Shown in pieces: positions 6,144 to 6,330 of a stretch of 6,330 nucleotides of DNA; the first letter of the stretch is position 1, and each line of letters starts with the position of its first letter. The position numbers and the translations under genes were made by a program. The stretch covers positions 9,737 through 16,066 of the forward strand of contig DUGG01000077.1 of NCBI GenBank assembly GCA_013331515.1. Direction: 5' to 3'. This stretch comes from Candidatus Woesearchaeota archaeon (GTDB lineage Archaea; Nanobdellota; Nanobdellia; Woesearchaeales; UBA10216). The notes under the pieces were generated by a model. The model was not told the origin of the DNA. It worked only from the letters and a program-made list of their open reading frames with translations, and searched no databases.

Positions 6144-6330
6144 ATGGAAGAAGAAAAAGAGGATAAGCCTTCTGTTGGCTCACACGTGCTTGCGGTCTTG
6201 CTCTCACTGCTTGATCTTGAGTTTCTGAGGCAGGAGCTGAAGAGGTTCTACGCTGAAGAATGGCGCTGGAGGAAGTTTGACTGCGTCTGCATGCTCAAGC
6301 TCGATATTTTTAGTTGCCGCTTGAGCCAAG
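6144..6330 (+). CDS. N-terminal fragment of a probable DDE-type transposase (3' end outside window)
   Basis: The frame reads 62 codons from ATG to the window end without a stop. The protein starts MEEEKEDKPSVGSHVLAVLL, continues through FLRQELKRFYAEEWRWRKFD and reaches VCMLKLDIFS. An acidic start, an amphipathic helix, a W-R-W-R-K patch and then an 'xMLKLxIF' helix resemble the N-terminal DNA-binding part of IS4/IS5-like transposases ('..wR.y....MLkL.iF..l.g'). The DDE catalytic residues would lie outside the window, so the family cannot be confirmed. The frame is open back to a TAG at 6030, so a GTG at 6036 or TTG at 6117 are alternative starts. The ATG is preferred because the other starts would put the two hairpins inside the coding sequence. 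The GGCGAT three bases before the ATG is a weak ribosome binding site. Confidence 0.55.
   Translation, partial: MEEEKEDKPSVGSHVLAVLLSLLDLEFLRQELKRFYAEEWRWRKFDCVCMLKLDIFSCRLSQ

Larger units (their letters stand above)
6002..6330 (+). mobile_element. Possible insertion sequence, left part only (runs off the window)
   Basis: The transposase-like gene starting at 6144 suggests that an insertion sequence begins between the lipoprotein stop and that gene. TTAGGGCATCTCTAA at 6002-6016 is a candidate left tip, because ends of the GGGCATCTCT type occur in some DDE-transposase elements as I recall. The matching right end lies outside the window, so the boundary is a guess. If this tip is right, the terminator-like hairpin would belong to the element. 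Confidence 0.3.

Overview
The window looks like a piece of an uncultivated archaeal genome, possibly of the DPANN type, although no taxonomic marker gene is present. The grounds are indirect: frequent AGG arginine and ATA isoleucine codons, AT-rich TATA-like boxes, a GGTG-type ribosome binding site, and a large surface lipoprotein that resembles no familiar bacterial protein. Everything that can be called as a gene is on the + strand.

Layout. (1) Positions 1-3606 hold the 3' part of a very large gene. Its frame is open back to base 1, so the visible 1191-1201 residues are only the C-terminal portion. It has no cysteine, contains a central coiled coil, and matches no family I recognise. (2) A 56-base gap (3607-3662) holds a possible promoter and a GGTG ribosome binding site. 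(3) Positions 3663-5990 encode a 775-residue cysteine-rich predicted lipoprotein. Its N-terminal half reads like a glycoside-hydrolase-type TIM barrel. Its C-terminal quarter carries, in the right order, degenerate versions of the landmarks of a lysozyme-like / lytic transglycosylase (SLT) fold. (4) Positions 5991-6143 are non-coding: a short hairpin followed by T tracts (probable terminator), a possible mobile-element end, and two tandem hairpins directly before the next start codon. (5) Positions 6144-6330 are the first 62 codons of a gene that runs off the window and looks like the N-terminus of a DDE-type transposase.

How the genes may work together. The giant protein and the lipoprotein are adjacent and co-oriented. 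A membrane-anchored protein with two possible glycan-binding or glycan-cleaving modules beside a giant protein of unknown function suggests a cell-surface apparatus, for example one for envelope remodelling, attachment or conjugation-like transfer. That is inference; no ATPase, pilin or other machinery marker is visible. The transposase-like gene is probably an independent insertion downstream of the lipoprotein terminator.
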